From UMGS1498 sp900552335 (GTDB lineage: Bacteria > Bacillota_I > Bacilli_A > RF39 > UBA660), in assembly GCA_902477075.1 (NCBI GenBank), contig CABSFU010000005.1, positions 1 to 64,000 on the forward strand: DNA of 64,000 nt, given 5' to 3'. This document shows, one piece after another, positions 53,698-62,601 of the stretch (positions are counted from its first letter, which is position 1; each line of letters begins with the position of its first letter). The notes under the pieces are model-generated. The model worked only from the letters and a program-made list of their open reading frames with translations. It searched no databases and had not been told where the DNA came from. The position numbers were made by a program, and so were the translations under genes.

Positions 53698-55448
53698 TGG
53701 AAACATTACATAATGGTAGAGTATATAATAGTTCACCTTATATTAATGTAATTTTTCAATACGAATCAAGAAGATCAGGCGCTGATATGCAGTATCGTTT
53801 TTATTGGAAAGTTTATTTGGGAAGCAGTGGCGGTTGGTATTACAACAATGTTGCCTTTAACATTTACTTAAATGGAGGCCATGTATTTAATTATAATTGT
53901 AAATCTTCAAGTAAAGGTTGGGCTTTTGAGGGAACAACTGGTTGGTATACAGTTTCAAATAAAACAAGTGGCACTACGGCTTGTTACTTTACTTGTAAGG
54001 ATACTCAAAATACAAGTTGGTGTAACTATACATCAGGAACTTATGGTTTATATGTTGCTCCAGCATACACATCAATAAATAATTTTACAGTATCTAAAAA
54101 AACAGGATTTAATGGACTAACTCAAGTATCAGTTAGTTGGAGTGCAGCACATACCTGTAGCACAATTCAATATAGTACAAATAATGGTGGTAATTGGGCA
54201 ACGGCAAGTAATGATGTTAATTCTGCTAGCGGTAGTTTTACGATAAGTGGTCTCTCACCAGGAACAGGTTATAACTTTAAGTTAAGAGTAAAGAGGCGAG
54301 ATAGTGGTCTTACAACTGATAGTGGAACATATTATCAAACCACATATCAAATCAATCAAATAACTACAGAAACATCAAATGTCAGTAATGGTTCAGAATT
54401 AATTGTAACAGCCGACAATCCAAGTGGAGCAAAATGTAAGATTCGATTAGAATGTGCTGATGCTACTAGGTATACAAAAGATGGAACTAGTGTGACATTT
54501 AGTGTAGATGAAATAGCAAGTTTGATGCAATATTATACTACAAGTCAAAGTTTTACTATAAGAGTTGTAGCTTGTACTTTAAATGATAATGGCGAAGAAA
54601 AATATACTCACTACAAAGATATAAAATACTCGATAATAAATAGCAATCCAGAGTTTAGTGATTTTGAATACTACGATGGGAATAATAAAATTATAGCGAT
54701 AACTGGAGATAAATTGTGTATCGTAAAGAACAAAAGTAAACTCAATGTAACAATTTCTTCATCAAATAAAATGCAGACAAAAAACTATGCAACACCAGTT
54801 TCATATAGAATTGAAGCATCTGACTTAACGGGTACTGTTGCTTATTCAGAAAATGATGTATCACTTGAACTAGGAGTACCTAGTATAAATGGCGCGATAA
54901 ATATAAATGTATCAGCCATAGATAGTAGAGGAAATATTACAACAAAGACTAAAGTTATTTATGTAATAGATTATGAGTCACCAGTTCAATCGGTATCAAT
55001 ACGAAGAATAAATGAATTTGAAAATACTACTCGAATAAATGTGAGTGGTATTTTTTCTTTAATAACTTGTGGTACTAAAGATAAAAATACAATTAAAAGT
55101 GTTCGTTATAGATATAAAGAATCTTCTTCTTCAACTTGGAAAGAATGGCAATTACTAAAATTTAGTATTTCTAAAGATAGTTATACTTGTACTCAACAAG
55201 CAATTGATTTGGATAACGAAAAGTCCTTCAATTTTGAAATTGAGGTGGTAGACAAATTAGAAACAGTGGTTCTTCCATATTTTGTCGCTCAAGGAATACC
55301 GATAGAATTTATAAATGCAACTAAAAAGAATGTTGGGATTGGGTGCATAAATGATAATGAAGAATATTCACTTGCAATGAGAGGAAACATTTATTTAAAA
55401 AGTGGAAATGTTGTACTCGATTATGATGTGATAGCGGAGTGGGAATAA
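53697..55448 (+). CDS. Tail protein with fibronectin III domain
   Basis: 583 residues. The first ~115 residues are rich in Tyr, Trp and Ser and look like a beta domain. A fibronectin III domain lies at ~120-215 (FTVSKKTGFNGLTQVSVSWSAAHTCSTIQYS...SGLSPGTGYNFKLRVKRR). DUF859-like or Ig-like segments follow, and the end (TKKNVGIGCINDNEEYSLAMRGNIYLKSG) is typical of tail proteins that trimerise. It starts inside the Tal stop. A role in surface binding is inferred. Confidence 0.8.
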   Translation: METLHNGRVYNSSPYINVIFQYESRRSGADMQYRFYWKVYLGSSGGWYYNNVAFNIYLNGGHVFNYNCKSSSKGWAFEGTTGWYTVSNKTSGTTACYFTCKDTQNTSWCNYTSGTYGLYVAPAYTSINNFTVSKKTGFNGLTQVSVSWSAAHTCSTIQYSTNNGGNWATASNDVNSASGSFTISGLSPGTGYNFKLRVKRRDSGLTTDSGTYYQTTYQINQITTETSNVSNGSELIVTADNPSGAKCKIRLECADATRYTKDGTSVTFSVDEIASLMQYYTTSQSFTIRVVACTLNDNGEEKYTHYKDIKYSIINSNPEFSDFEYYDGNNKIIAITGDKLCIVKNKSKLNVTISSSNKMQTKNYATPVSYRIEASDLTGTVAYSENDVSLELGVPSINGAININVSAIDSRGNITTKTKVIYVIDYESPVQSVSIRRINEFENTTRINVSGIFSLITCGTKDKNTIKSVRYRYKESSSSTWKEWQLLKFSISKDSYTCTQQAIDLDNEKSFNFEIEVVDKLETVVLPYFVAQGIPIEFINATKKNVGIGCINDNEEYSLAMRGNIYLKSGNVVLDYDVIAEWE

Positions 55449-55975
55449 TGAAAAAAATAGGAATACAGATGAAAGACAAAAATAATAATGAGGTATATCC
55501 AAATCCATTTCCAGTTGGAGCAATTTATATGAGTGTAGATAGTAGAAATCCATCTCAAATCTTTGGAGGAACGTGGACACAAATAAAAGATAAATTTTTA
55601 CTTTGTGCGGGAGATAGTTATAAACCAGGAACAACAGGTGGCTCTGCTAATCATTTACACTCAACAGGCAATTGCACTCTTAATGTAAATCAAATTCCAA
55701 GTCATAGTCATAGTGCTGGTTTAAATAATGGTGGAGGACATAACCATATCTTTTGGTTTGGTGGCGGTGCCAATTCTGGAAATGGTGGACAAATACCAGT
55801 TGCTAATTCAAGATGGGGTCAAGATTTAGCAGGACAAACAGATGGAAGTCACGATCATGGTGGTGTTTGGGTTGCTGCAACAGGTGGAAGTCAAGCACAT
55901 AATCATGGAAACACAGGAAGTTCAAGCAATATGCCACCTTATCTAACCGTATATGTTTGGAGGCGAGTATCTTGA
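55448..55975 (+). CDS. Tail-tip paralogue 1 (collar-type)
   Basis: 175 residues. Starts inside the stop of the gene before. The common plan is IGIQMKDKNNNEVYPNPFPVGAI, then IFGGTWTQIKDKFLLCAGDSYKPGTTGGSANH, a His/Gly-rich variable middle (PSHSHSAGLNNGGGHNHIFWF) and the end NMPPYLTVYVWRRVS. This is the phage tail collar/microcyclamide-like baseplate type seen in receptor-binding tips; the His clusters may bind metal. Confidence 0.85.
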   Translation: MKKIGIQMKDKNNNEVYPNPFPVGAIYMSVDSRNPSQIFGGTWTQIKDKFLLCAGDSYKPGTTGGSANHLHSTGNCTLNVNQIPSHSHSAGLNNGGGHNHIFWFGGGANSGNGGQIPVANSRWGQDLAGQTDGSHDHGGVWVAATGGSQAHNHGNTGSSSNMPPYLTVYVWRRVS

Positions 55976-56448
55976 AAAATATAGGAATCCAAATGAAAGA
56001 TAAAGATAATAACAATGTTTTTCCGAACCCATTTCCAGTTGGTTCAGTTTTTATTAGTATTAATGATAGAAATCCATCAACTATTTTTGGAGGCAAATGG
56101 GAACAAATAAAGGGAAGATTTTTACTTGGAGCTGATGATAATTATAAAGTTAAAGAAACAGGAGGTTCATTAACTCATAAACACCAAACTAAAAATCATA
56201 CATTGTCAATAAATGAAATGCCAAGTCATAGTCATCCCTTAAATAAAAATGTTCCATATGGTACTCCATATAATGATACTTCTGGTGTTGCAGCAGGAAG
56301 TGGTGGCTATGTTTTTTATAATGAAAGTTATAGTCCATTTTCGATAGGCAATACTGGTGGCAATCAAGGTCATAATCATGGTCTAACAGAAGAAACATCA
56401 AGTATGCCACCATATTTTGTTGTCTATATCTGGTATCGGGTGTCATGA
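55972..56448 (+). CDS. Tail-tip paralogue 2
   Basis: 158 residues. TTG start, with GGAGG eight bases upstream inside the end of paralogue 1; the stop/start overlap is TTGA. NIGIQMKDKDNNNVFPNPFPVGSV, IFGGKWEQIKGRFLLGADDNYKVKETGGSLTHKHQ and SMPPYFVVYIWYRVS repeat the plan. It is closest to paralogue 1; the middle segment differs most, which fits different receptors. Confidence 0.85.
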   Translation: MKNIGIQMKDKDNNNVFPNPFPVGSVFISINDRNPSTIFGGKWEQIKGRFLLGADDNYKVKETGGSLTHKHQTKNHTLSINEMPSHSHPLNKNVPYGTPYNDTSGVAAGSGGYVFYNESYSPFSIGNTGGNQGHNHGLTEETSSMPPYFVVYIWYRVS

Positions 56449-56449
56449 T

Positions 56450-56929
56450 ATGAAAAAAGCGATAAAACTAAAAGATAATGAAGGAAATAACATATATCCT
56501 TGTCCATATTTTCCTATTGGTAGTATTTACATTTCAGTAAATAATATCAATCCATCAGTTTATTTTGGTGGTACTTGGGAAAGGTTTGCTAAAGGACGTA
56601 CTTTGGTTGGCATTGATGAAAATCAAAATGAATTCAAAGAAACAAAAAAAGAAGGTGGAAGTAAATATCTACAATCACATAATCATACGATGAATTCTTC
56701 TGGGAGTCATATACATAAAACAGACTGTGGCGAAACAATAGCAGTTGGTAGATGGCAATGGCAGGCTAATTCAAGTACATATGCAGCGAATGATAACCAG
56801 AATGGCTACTTGTTAAGAGGTATGGGATATGCAGGAGATCATAGTCACACAATTAATAATTCAGGAACAGGAAATAGTGGCAATTTACAACCGTATATTA
56901 CAGTTTATATTTGGGAAAGGATTTCATAA
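56450..56929 (+). CDS. Tail-tip paralogue 3
   Basis: 159 residues. AIKLKDNEGNNIYPCPYFPIGSI and VYFGGTWERFAKGRTLVGIDENQNEFKETKKEGGS open it; the middle (HKTDCGETIAVGRWQWQANSSTYA) is unique; LQPYITVYIWERIS closes it. The RTLVGID form replaces RFLLGAG of the others. It follows paralogue 2 by one base. Confidence 0.85.
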   Translation: MKKAIKLKDNEGNNIYPCPYFPIGSIYISVNNINPSVYFGGTWERFAKGRTLVGIDENQNEFKETKKEGGSKYLQSHNHTMNSSGSHIHKTDCGETIAVGRWQWQANSSTYAANDNQNGYLLRGMGYAGDHSHTINNSGTGNSGNLQPYITVYIWERIS

Positions 56930-57363
56930 TGAAAAAAGCAATAACATTAAAAGATGAGGAAGGTAATCAAATATATCCGAGTCCTTATTATCCAATAGGA
57001 TCAATATATATGAGCGTAATGCAAGTAGATCCTGCTAAAATCTTTGGTGGAACTTGGGAACAAATAGAAGATGTTTTTTTATTAGGCTGTGGTTCCAGAT
57101 ATAAAAATGGAACAATTGGTGGAGAAGCAAGTCACGCCTTAAGTTTGGAAGAAATACCCTCACATAGGCATGATAATTTATATGGCGATAATGGTGTTAG
57201 AAGAGGAGCCGGTTGGGGAACTGGAACAACACATACAGGTACATTAAATGAGATGACGAATAATGATTGGGAAAGTCTTCATACGGGTTATTCTGGAGGC
57301 TCAAAATCTCATAATAATATGCCACCTTATTTGGCTGTGTTTATTTGGAAAAGAATTTCATAG
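56929..57363 (+). CDS. Tail-tip paralogue 4
   Basis: 144 residues, start overlapping the stop of paralogue 3 (TAATG). AITLKDEEGNQIYPSPYYPIGSI is close to paralogue 3, but IFGGTWEQIEDVFLLGCGSRYKNGTIGGEASH is close to paralogue 1. NMPPYLAVFIWKRIS ends it. The mosaic suggests exchange between copies. Confidence 0.85.
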   Translation: MKKAITLKDEEGNQIYPSPYYPIGSIYMSVMQVDPAKIFGGTWEQIEDVFLLGCGSRYKNGTIGGEASHALSLEEIPSHRHDNLYGDNGVRRGAGWGTGTTHTGTLNEMTNNDWESLHTGYSGGSKSHNNMPPYLAVFIWKRIS

Positions 57364-57371
57364 GAGGAAAC

Positions 57372-57677
57372 ATGATAGAGTTTATTGTTAAATATTGGAT
57401 AGAGTTATTATTTACTATTCTTACAAGTGGTACTGTTTATGTATTTAGGCAATACCTAGGACTTAAAAATGGAATGCAGGCATTACTCCGTAGCGAGATA
57501 GTAAGAATATATGATATTCAAATGAAACTAGGGTATTGCCCTAGCTATATGAAAGAAAATATAAAAGATATGTATGAGAGTTACCATATGTTAAAAGGTA
57601 ATGGTCTTGTAACTGCTATGGTAAACAAATTATATGATTTACCAAGCGAAGGAAAGGAAAAAGATAATGAAAGATAA
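57372..57677 (+). CDS. Membrane-anchored phage protein near holin
   Basis: 101 residues from ATG 57372 after TAGGAGGAAAC. One N-terminal helix (FIVKYWIELLFTILTSGTVYVF), then a charged part (GMQALLRSEIVRIYDIQMKLGYCPSYMKENIKDMYESYHMLKGNGLVTAMVNKLYDLP) that is common in lysis modules of Clostridia/Bacilli phages. It may help or regulate the holin. It overlaps the next gene. Confidence 0.75.
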   Translation: MIEFIVKYWIELLFTILTSGTVYVFRQYLGLKNGMQALLRSEIVRIYDIQMKLGYCPSYMKENIKDMYESYHMLKGNGLVTAMVNKLYDLPSEGKEKDNER

Positions 57678-57861
57678 AACAATTAGTGCAGTAGTTTCAC
57701 TATTAAAAGTGAAATCAATTATAACGCTACTAACATTTGGGGCGTTTTTTTATTTGTCTATAACTGAAAAAATAAGCACAGATAATTTTATGCTTATTCT
57801 AGGTATGATAGCTACTTATTTTTTCAATAAAGACAAGAAAGAAAAAGGAGATGGAGAATAA
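57667..57861 (+). CDS. Holin-like membrane protein
   Basis: 64 residues. Two membrane helices (VKSIITLLTFGAFFYLSI and NFMLILGMIATYFF) and a short charged end (NKDKKEKGDGE) just before the endolysin gene, the classic holin place and form. Start ATG 57667 after AAGGAAAGG; the stop overlaps the endolysin start. Confidence 0.8.
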   Translation: MKDKTISAVVSLLKVKSIITLLTFGAFFYLSITEKISTDNFMLILGMIATYFFNKDKKEKGDGE

Positions 57862-58853
57862 TGGATAAAGTGTTTGGAATTGATATAAGTAGTTATCAAG
57901 CAGGAATGAATCTTGCTAATGCGAAAAATGAGGGCGTAAGATTTGCTATATTAAGAGCAGGTTTCACTGGATATGGAACTGGAGTATCTAAAAACAAGGA
58001 TAGTCAGTTCGAAAAGTTTTATAATCAATGTAAGTCATTAGGAATAGGTGTTGGAGCCTATTGGTATAGTTGTGCTAATTCATATGATAAAGGAAAATCC
58101 GAAGCAGAATATATGTATAATAACTGCTTAAAGGAAAAACAATTTGAATATCCGATTTATATTGATGTAGAGGATAGCCATTGGCAACGACCATCCGGAA
58201 GAAATGCTATAACAGAAGCAATCAAAGGTTTTTGCGAATATTTAGAATCAAAAGGTTATTATGTAGGTATCTACGCAAATAGTAATTGGTTTAGCAATTA
58301 TATAAATCAAGGAGAAGTAGAAAGATATGATAAATGGATAGCTAATTGGGGAACTTCAAAACCAGCAACCCCAGCAGGTGGAATGTGGCAATTCGGTGGA
58401 GAAACAAATCGCATTAGAACAAATAAGGTTGCAGGTATTACTTGTGATCAGGATTACTCATATAAGGATTATCCATCAATTATTAAGAACGCAGGTTTAA
58501 ATGGATATTCTAAAGGAGAGAAACAACCAACACAGCAACCATCAAGAAAATCAAACGAAGAAATAGCTAACGAGGTCATAGCTGGAAATTGGGGAAACGG
58601 AGATGATAGAAAGAATAGGCTTACTAATGCAGGATATGATTATAATACAATTCAAGCAATCGTAAATCAAAAACTTGGTGTATCAAATCAGCCAAGTAAT
58701 AAAAAATATTACACAATACAAAAAGGAGATACATTGTGGGGCATTGCTAAAAAGTTTTATGGTAATGGAAGCAGATACCAAGAAATTGCAAAAGCGAATA
58801 ATATAGCAAATCCAAATGTAATAAGTGTAGGACAAAGAATTATAATTCCATAA
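57861..58853 (+). CDS. Endolysin: GH25 lysozyme, Cpl-7 repeat, LysM
   Basis: 330 residues. GH25 muramidase at ~1-200 (FGIDISSYQAGMNLANAKNEGVRFAILRAGF with the first Asp, YPIYIDVEDSHWQ with the acid pair). A CW_7/Cpl-7-type wall-binding repeat at ~230-275 (EEIANEVIAGNWGNGDDRKNRLTNAGYDYNTIQAIVNQKLG). LysM at ~285-330 (YYTIQKGDTLWGIAKKFYGNGSRYQEIAKANNI). It cuts the glycan chains of peptidoglycan once the holin opens the membrane. Confidence 0.95.
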   Translation: MDKVFGIDISSYQAGMNLANAKNEGVRFAILRAGFTGYGTGVSKNKDSQFEKFYNQCKSLGIGVGAYWYSCANSYDKGKSEAEYMYNNCLKEKQFEYPIYIDVEDSHWQRPSGRNAITEAIKGFCEYLESKGYYVGIYANSNWFSNYINQGEVERYDKWIANWGTSKPATPAGGMWQFGGETNRIRTNKVAGITCDQDYSYKDYPSIIKNAGLNGYSKGEKQPTQQPSRKSNEEIANEVIAGNWGNGDDRKNRLTNAGYDYNTIQAIVNQKLGVSNQPSNKKYYTIQKGDTLWGIAKKFYGNGSRYQEIAKANNIANPNVISVGQRIIIP

Positions 58854-58859
58854 GAAAAA

Positions 58860-58893
58860 CGGATCAACAGCAATGTTGGTCCTCTTTTTTTTG
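58860..58893 (+). terminator. Terminator of the late operon
   Basis: Stem GGATCAACA/TGTTGGTCC (one G-T pair), loop GCAA, T run. Confidence 0.85.
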
Positions 58894-58915
58894 CAAAAAT
58901 AAAAGTAGTCCTGTA

Positions 58916-59554
58916 CTAGCGACTACCCAAAAATTTATCTAAAATTGGTTTTATCTTTTCTTGACTAAGTGGTTTGACAACATATTCATCGAATCCACAA
59001 ACATCGATAAAGTAATATCTTTCATTGTCACTTATAGTGTGTATAACAACCGGAATGTTAAAACCTTCTATATCTCTTAATTTACTTAACATTTCAGGAC
59101 CTTTAGGACCTTTTTTGTAAATATTATTAGTAAAAATTATGTCACATTTATAACCATGTTTAATTTTGTCTATAATATCTTCACTAGAACGAACAATATC
59201 AACAGTCATGCCGAAGCTTTTTAATATTTTGCTTGTTGTTTCTGAAGAATAATCGATATAGTCTCCAATTAAAGCACGTTTACCTTTATAGATAGGGTTA
59301 ACTTTAATTTTTTTGTTTTTTGTAAAAGTTATTTCTTTAACTTCTTCATCTTTTTTCTCATAGATTTTTATTTGCTCTTTGCAGCGATCTAATTCTCTTT
59401 GAGAAAATTCATATCTTTCAAAAATTGTTTTTAATTCAGTTTCTGTTACTTCAATAGTTAAATTTTTACTTTTAATTTTTTGAATTAAGGTAATAATAAC
59501 TATAATTAATAATAAGATAATTCCACTAAAGATAAACATTAAATTAATATCCAA
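58916..59554 (-). CDS. Membrane-anchored receiver-domain protein
   Basis: 212 residues. One N-terminal membrane helix (MFIFSGIILLLIIVIITLI), a coiled coil at ~33-72 (TETELKTIFERYEFSQRELDRCKEQIKIYEKK) and a C-terminal receiver-like domain (KRALIGDYIDYSSETTSKILKSFGMTVDIV, CDIIFTNNIYKKGPKGPEMLSKLRD, GFDEYVVKPLSQEKI). The expected phospho-Asp site is IIFTNN here, so phosphorylation is doubtful; the KPL Lys is kept. It is the only long minus-strand gene in the prophage, where lysogeny genes are expected. Role unknown. Confidence 0.65.
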   Translation of the reverse strand: MDINLMFIFSGIILLLIIVIITLIQKIKSKNLTIEVTETELKTIFERYEFSQRELDRCKEQIKIYEKKDEEVKEITFTKNKKIKVNPIYKGKRALIGDYIDYSSETTSKILKSFGMTVDIVRSSEDIIDKIKHGYKCDIIFTNNIYKKGPKGPEMLSKLRDIEGFNIPVVIHTISDNERYYFIDVCGFDEYVVKPLSQEKIKPILDKFLGSR

Positions 59555-59711
59555 ACCAACTGAACCTCCTTTCCACTCACCATAAAATATAGGTGCTTTC
59601 TAACCAGTTTTAGAATAATTCCGGATAAACCGCAAAAAAGTTCAAGGCATATATCCGTTAGACATATTTCGGCAAAAACTCCATAATATAATTATGGGAG
59701 GTCCAATAGAT

Positions 59712-59993
59712 ATGTCTGAAAATCAAACTTTGAAAGACCACTCAAATTGGACTACAAGACAAATACTTGCAATTAATGTGACCTACTTACGACACGAAAA
59801 GAAGTGGTCACAAGAAGAATTAGCTGATAGAACAGGTCGAAGTGTTTCTCTAATCAGCGATATTGAGAATGCAAATATAGGTGCAACTATCGATGCGATA
59901 GATGATATTGGTCTTGCTTTTGGTTGGACAACATCTGAATTAACCAAGGACCATGGTTTTGTAGTCACAAAGAAACGTGTGGATGGTAAATAA
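59712..59993 (+). CDS. XRE-family repressor-like protein
   Basis: 93 residues from ATG 59712 after GGGAGGT. HTH at ~18-75 (RQILAINVTYLRHEKKWSQEELADRTGRSVSLISDIENANIGATIDAIDDIGLAFG). It is divergent from the receiver-domain gene; CATAAT and TAGACA with 17-base spacing could be its promoter. It is a candidate prophage repressor. Confidence 0.8.
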   Translation: MSENQTLKDHSNWTTRQILAINVTYLRHEKKWSQEELADRTGRSVSLISDIENANIGATIDAIDDIGLAFGWTTSELTKDHGFVVTKKRVDGK

Positions 59994-60025
59994 GAAAAAA
60001 TAGAATCTTGTTTACCATTTTTTTT
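59983..60025 (+). terminator. Rho-independent terminator
   Basis: Stem ATGGTAAA/TTTACCAT with a 20-nt loop and T run; the stem starts inside the repressor gene. Confidence 0.7.
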
Positions 60026-60122
60026 GAAAGCACCGACTATAGTATAACACACTTGCCGAGAGATGCGACATATTTATTATTAGAATTAGTATAAAATATT
60101 TATAGCAAGAGGCGGTGATTTA

Positions 60123-60443
60123 ATGAATAAAAAAGATTTTTTCGAGCAATTAAAAAGAATCAATGCTTATGATCAACAAGATGAATTTGATAATTTATTA
60201 GCATCATTAAAACACAATATATGCCAAAATATGAGAATAGCTAGAAAACTTTCTAATATGGAGCCAGACCAAGCTGCAGAATTGTTAAAACTAGAACCAC
60301 AATCATTAAGAAGAATAGAGGCAGAAAATGATAGAGATGAGTTTTCTACCAGAGTATTAATATTAGCAATAATGATATATGAGCCAGATGCAAACTTCTA
60401 CTTTAAAAAGTGGCAAGAGAACGAATTATTACTTACTAAATAA
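60123..60443 (+). CDS. Small HTH-like regulator
   Basis: 106 residues. NICQNMRIARKLSNMEPDQAAELLKLEPQSLRRIEAENDRDEFSTRVLILAIMIY reads as an XRE-type helix-turn-helix with an acidic N-terminal helix before it. AGGCGGTGATTTA precedes the ATG. It stands between two terminators after the repressor-like gene; it may be an antirepressor-type partner. Confidence 0.65.
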   Translation: MNKKDFFEQLKRINAYDQQDEFDNLLASLKHNICQNMRIARKLSNMEPDQAAELLKLEPQSLRRIEAENDRDEFSTRVLILAIMIYEPDANFYFKKWQENELLLTK

Positions 60444-60444
60444 A

Positions 60445-60468
60445 AATGACTTAATAGTCGTTTTTTTT
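60445..60468 (+). terminator. Rho-independent terminator
   Basis: Stem AATGACT/AGTCGTT with loop TAAT and a long T run. Confidence 0.8.
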
Positions 60469-60555
60469 ATTATTGTGTTATAATTAATACAAGAGGCAAG
60501 AAGTCTAATAAAAAAGCATATTAAATACTTATAATAATTTAATAAGGAAATAGAT

Positions 60556-60576
60556 AAATAGTAATTTGAAAGTGAG
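60556..60576 (+). repeat. Left boundary repeat of cargo island 2
   Basis: 21 bases identical to 29554-29574 (AAATAGTAATTTG then AAAGTGAG), again just before the first cargo gene; TAAT follows one base later in both. Confidence 0.75.
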
Positions 60577-60589
60577 GTAATATATTATA

Positions 60590-61135
60590 ATGGATTATTT
60601 TATAATGGAAATGTGGAGTGGTATATGGACATTAAGAAATACTATTCCTTTGTCAGGATTTATATTTTTAGGTGTAATATGTATTGAATTATTAATAAAA
60701 TTTATTCAAAAGAAAAAAATAAATTTTAAAATATCAAATTTAATATGTCAGTATTTATGGATTTTAATAATTCTATGTATATTAAAAATAACTGGTATTT
60801 TAACTGGTAATTTTGGTATAACCTCTCCATTTGATAGTTATATCAGTTTTAAATTATTTGAAGATGGTTTTAACGTTGCAACTATATTGAATATACTTTT
60901 ATTTATACCGTTTGGATTTTTACCAATATTTATATTTAAAAATATTCATAAACATTGGTGGAATGGAATAATACTTGGTGGAATATTTTCTATAAGCATC
61001 GAATTTTTACAAACTTTTATTGGGAGATTTGCACAATTAGATGATGTTATTATGAATACTTTAGGAACACTTATTGGATTTTTACTAGGACTATTTGTTA
61101 TGAGTTTCTTCAAAAATAAATTGGTAAAAAAATAA
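60590..61135 (+). CDS. VanZ-family membrane protein (cargo)
   Basis: 181 residues with about five membrane helices. The VanZ signature is NILLFIPFGFLPIFIF...SISIEFLQTFIGRFAQLDDVIMNTLGTLIGFLLG. VanZ proteins can give low-level resistance to teicoplanin-type antibiotics by an unknown route, and many homologues have no proven role. GAGGTAA from the boundary repeat region may act as ribosome site. It is not a phage function. Confidence 0.88.
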   Translation: MDYFIMEMWSGIWTLRNTIPLSGFIFLGVICIELLIKFIQKKKINFKISNLICQYLWILIILCILKITGILTGNFGITSPFDSYISFKLFEDGFNVATILNILLFIPFGFLPIFIFKNIHKHWWNGIILGGIFSISIEFLQTFIGRFAQLDDVIMNTLGTLIGFLLGLFVMSFFKNKLVKK

Positions 61136-61139
61136 TAAC

Positions 61140-61151
61140 AAATTACAATTT
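61140..61151 (+). repeat. Cassette repeat copy between VanZ and deacetylase
   Basis: AAATTACAATTT followed by GTAAGTGAATAAT; this copy aligns with the left boundary repeats over about 25 bases. It has a dyad, ACAAATT/AATTTGT. Confidence 0.65.
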
Positions 61152-61196
61152 GTAAGTGAATAATAAAAGGATAAATTATTAATTGAGGTGCAGTAA

Positions 61197-62582
61197 ATGA
61201 AAAAAAGAAAAATTAAAAAAATATGGAAATATTTATTTATATTATTTAGTATTTTGATTATTAGTATATTATTTATAATACCAACAATAAAAAGGAAAAT
61301 AGGTATAAAAGAAATTGAAGAAAGCCATTTGATTGTAACAACAGATAATTATGATTTAAAAGTGGATTATGATGAGACAGGTATAAAAGTATTAGATAAA
61401 GATATAAAAAAATATATTGATGAACAAAAAAGTCAATTTATAAAAACTGTAGAGGACTCTAAAGATGTTATGACATCTAAATATGACTTTATCTTAAATG
61501 CACAAAATGTAGAATATAAAGATTTAGTATCTGTAAATATTGTTACATATTCTTATACTGGTGGAGCTCATTATGTAAGACAGGATAAAACTTATATATA
61601 TAATAAGAAAGAAAAAAGACAGGTAAGCATAGTTGATATAATTAAAGATAATGAATCTTTTTCTGAACTATCATTGATTGTAAAACATGAATTATTGAAA
61701 TATGCTGAAGAAAATGATTTTACCTTTGATAAAGAATGGTTAGAAGAAGGTATGAATCCAAGTAAAGAAAACTATGAACATTTTTATATAAATACAGATG
61801 GACTAACCATAATTTTTCCACCATATCAAATTACTAGTTGGGCAAATGGAGAAATTAAGATTACACTTGTATTTAAAGATATAAACCAATTATTAAAAGA
61901 GAAATATCAAAATGAAGATATTGAAAAAGATACGCTAAATGAAACTCAACTAGAAAAAAGAGATATAGAGAAATATAAAGATAAAAAATTAGTTGCATTT
62001 ACTTTTGATGATGGACCAAATACAAAAACTACAAAGCGTCTTTTAGATGGTATGGCTCAATATGATGCAAAAGCTACTTTCTTTGTATTAGGGAATAGAG
62101 TTTCTTATAACCAAGAAATATTAAAAAGAGCATATCAAGAGGGAAATCAGATAGGAACGCATACACAAAATCATAAAAATTTAAAATTGCTTAATGAAAA
62201 TGATTTTTTAGCAGAAGTAAATGAGAGTAAATTGGAAATTAAAAAAGTCATAGGAGTCGAGCCTACATTATTAAGACCACCTTATGGAAATATAGATTCA
62301 CATATGAAAAGTTTAATCTTAATGCATACTATTCTTTGGAATGTAGATACTCTTGACTGGAAATTAAAAGATCGAAATTTGATAAAAGAAGAGATTTTAA
62401 AAAATGCCAATGATGGTTCAATTATATTACTACATGATATTTATATAGAATCGGTTGAGGGAGCATTATTAGCAATGGAGGAACTTGAAAAAGAAGGTTA
62501 TGCTTTTGTAACCATTGAAGAAATGGCAGAATTAAAAGGCATAAAATTAGATTATAATACATCTTATTTTAACTTTAAATAA
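61197..62582 (+). CDS. PdaC-like polysaccharide deacetylase (cargo)
   Basis: 461 residues. One signal-anchor (KYLFILFSILIISILFIIPTI). Residues ~40-240 form DUF4163/DUF3298-type domains (YSYTGGAHYVRQDKTYIYNKKEKRQVSI, DGLTIIFPPYQITSWANGEI). The NodB deacetylase from ~265 is intact: FTFDDGPNTKTT, GTHTQNHKN (metal His), LRPPYGN, NVDTLDW and ILLHDI. PdaC enzymes remove acetyl groups from peptidoglycan and give lysozyme resistance. AGGTGCAGTAA lies before the ATG. Confidence 0.9.
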   Translation: MKKRKIKKIWKYLFILFSILIISILFIIPTIKRKIGIKEIEESHLIVTTDNYDLKVDYDETGIKVLDKDIKKYIDEQKSQFIKTVEDSKDVMTSKYDFILNAQNVEYKDLVSVNIVTYSYTGGAHYVRQDKTYIYNKKEKRQVSIVDIIKDNESFSELSLIVKHELLKYAEENDFTFDKEWLEEGMNPSKENYEHFYINTDGLTIIFPPYQITSWANGEIKITLVFKDINQLLKEKYQNEDIEKDTLNETQLEKRDIEKYKDKKLVAFTFDDGPNTKTTKRLLDGMAQYDAKATFFVLGNRVSYNQEILKRAYQEGNQIGTHTQNHKNLKLLNENDFLAEVNESKLEIKKVIGVEPTLLRPPYGNIDSHMKSLILMHTILWNVDTLDWKLKDRNLIKEEILKNANDGSIILLHDIYIESVEGALLAMEELEKEGYAFVTIEEMAELKGIKLDYNTSYFNFK

Positions 62583-62601
62583 TAATTTCTTTCTAATAAG
62601 C

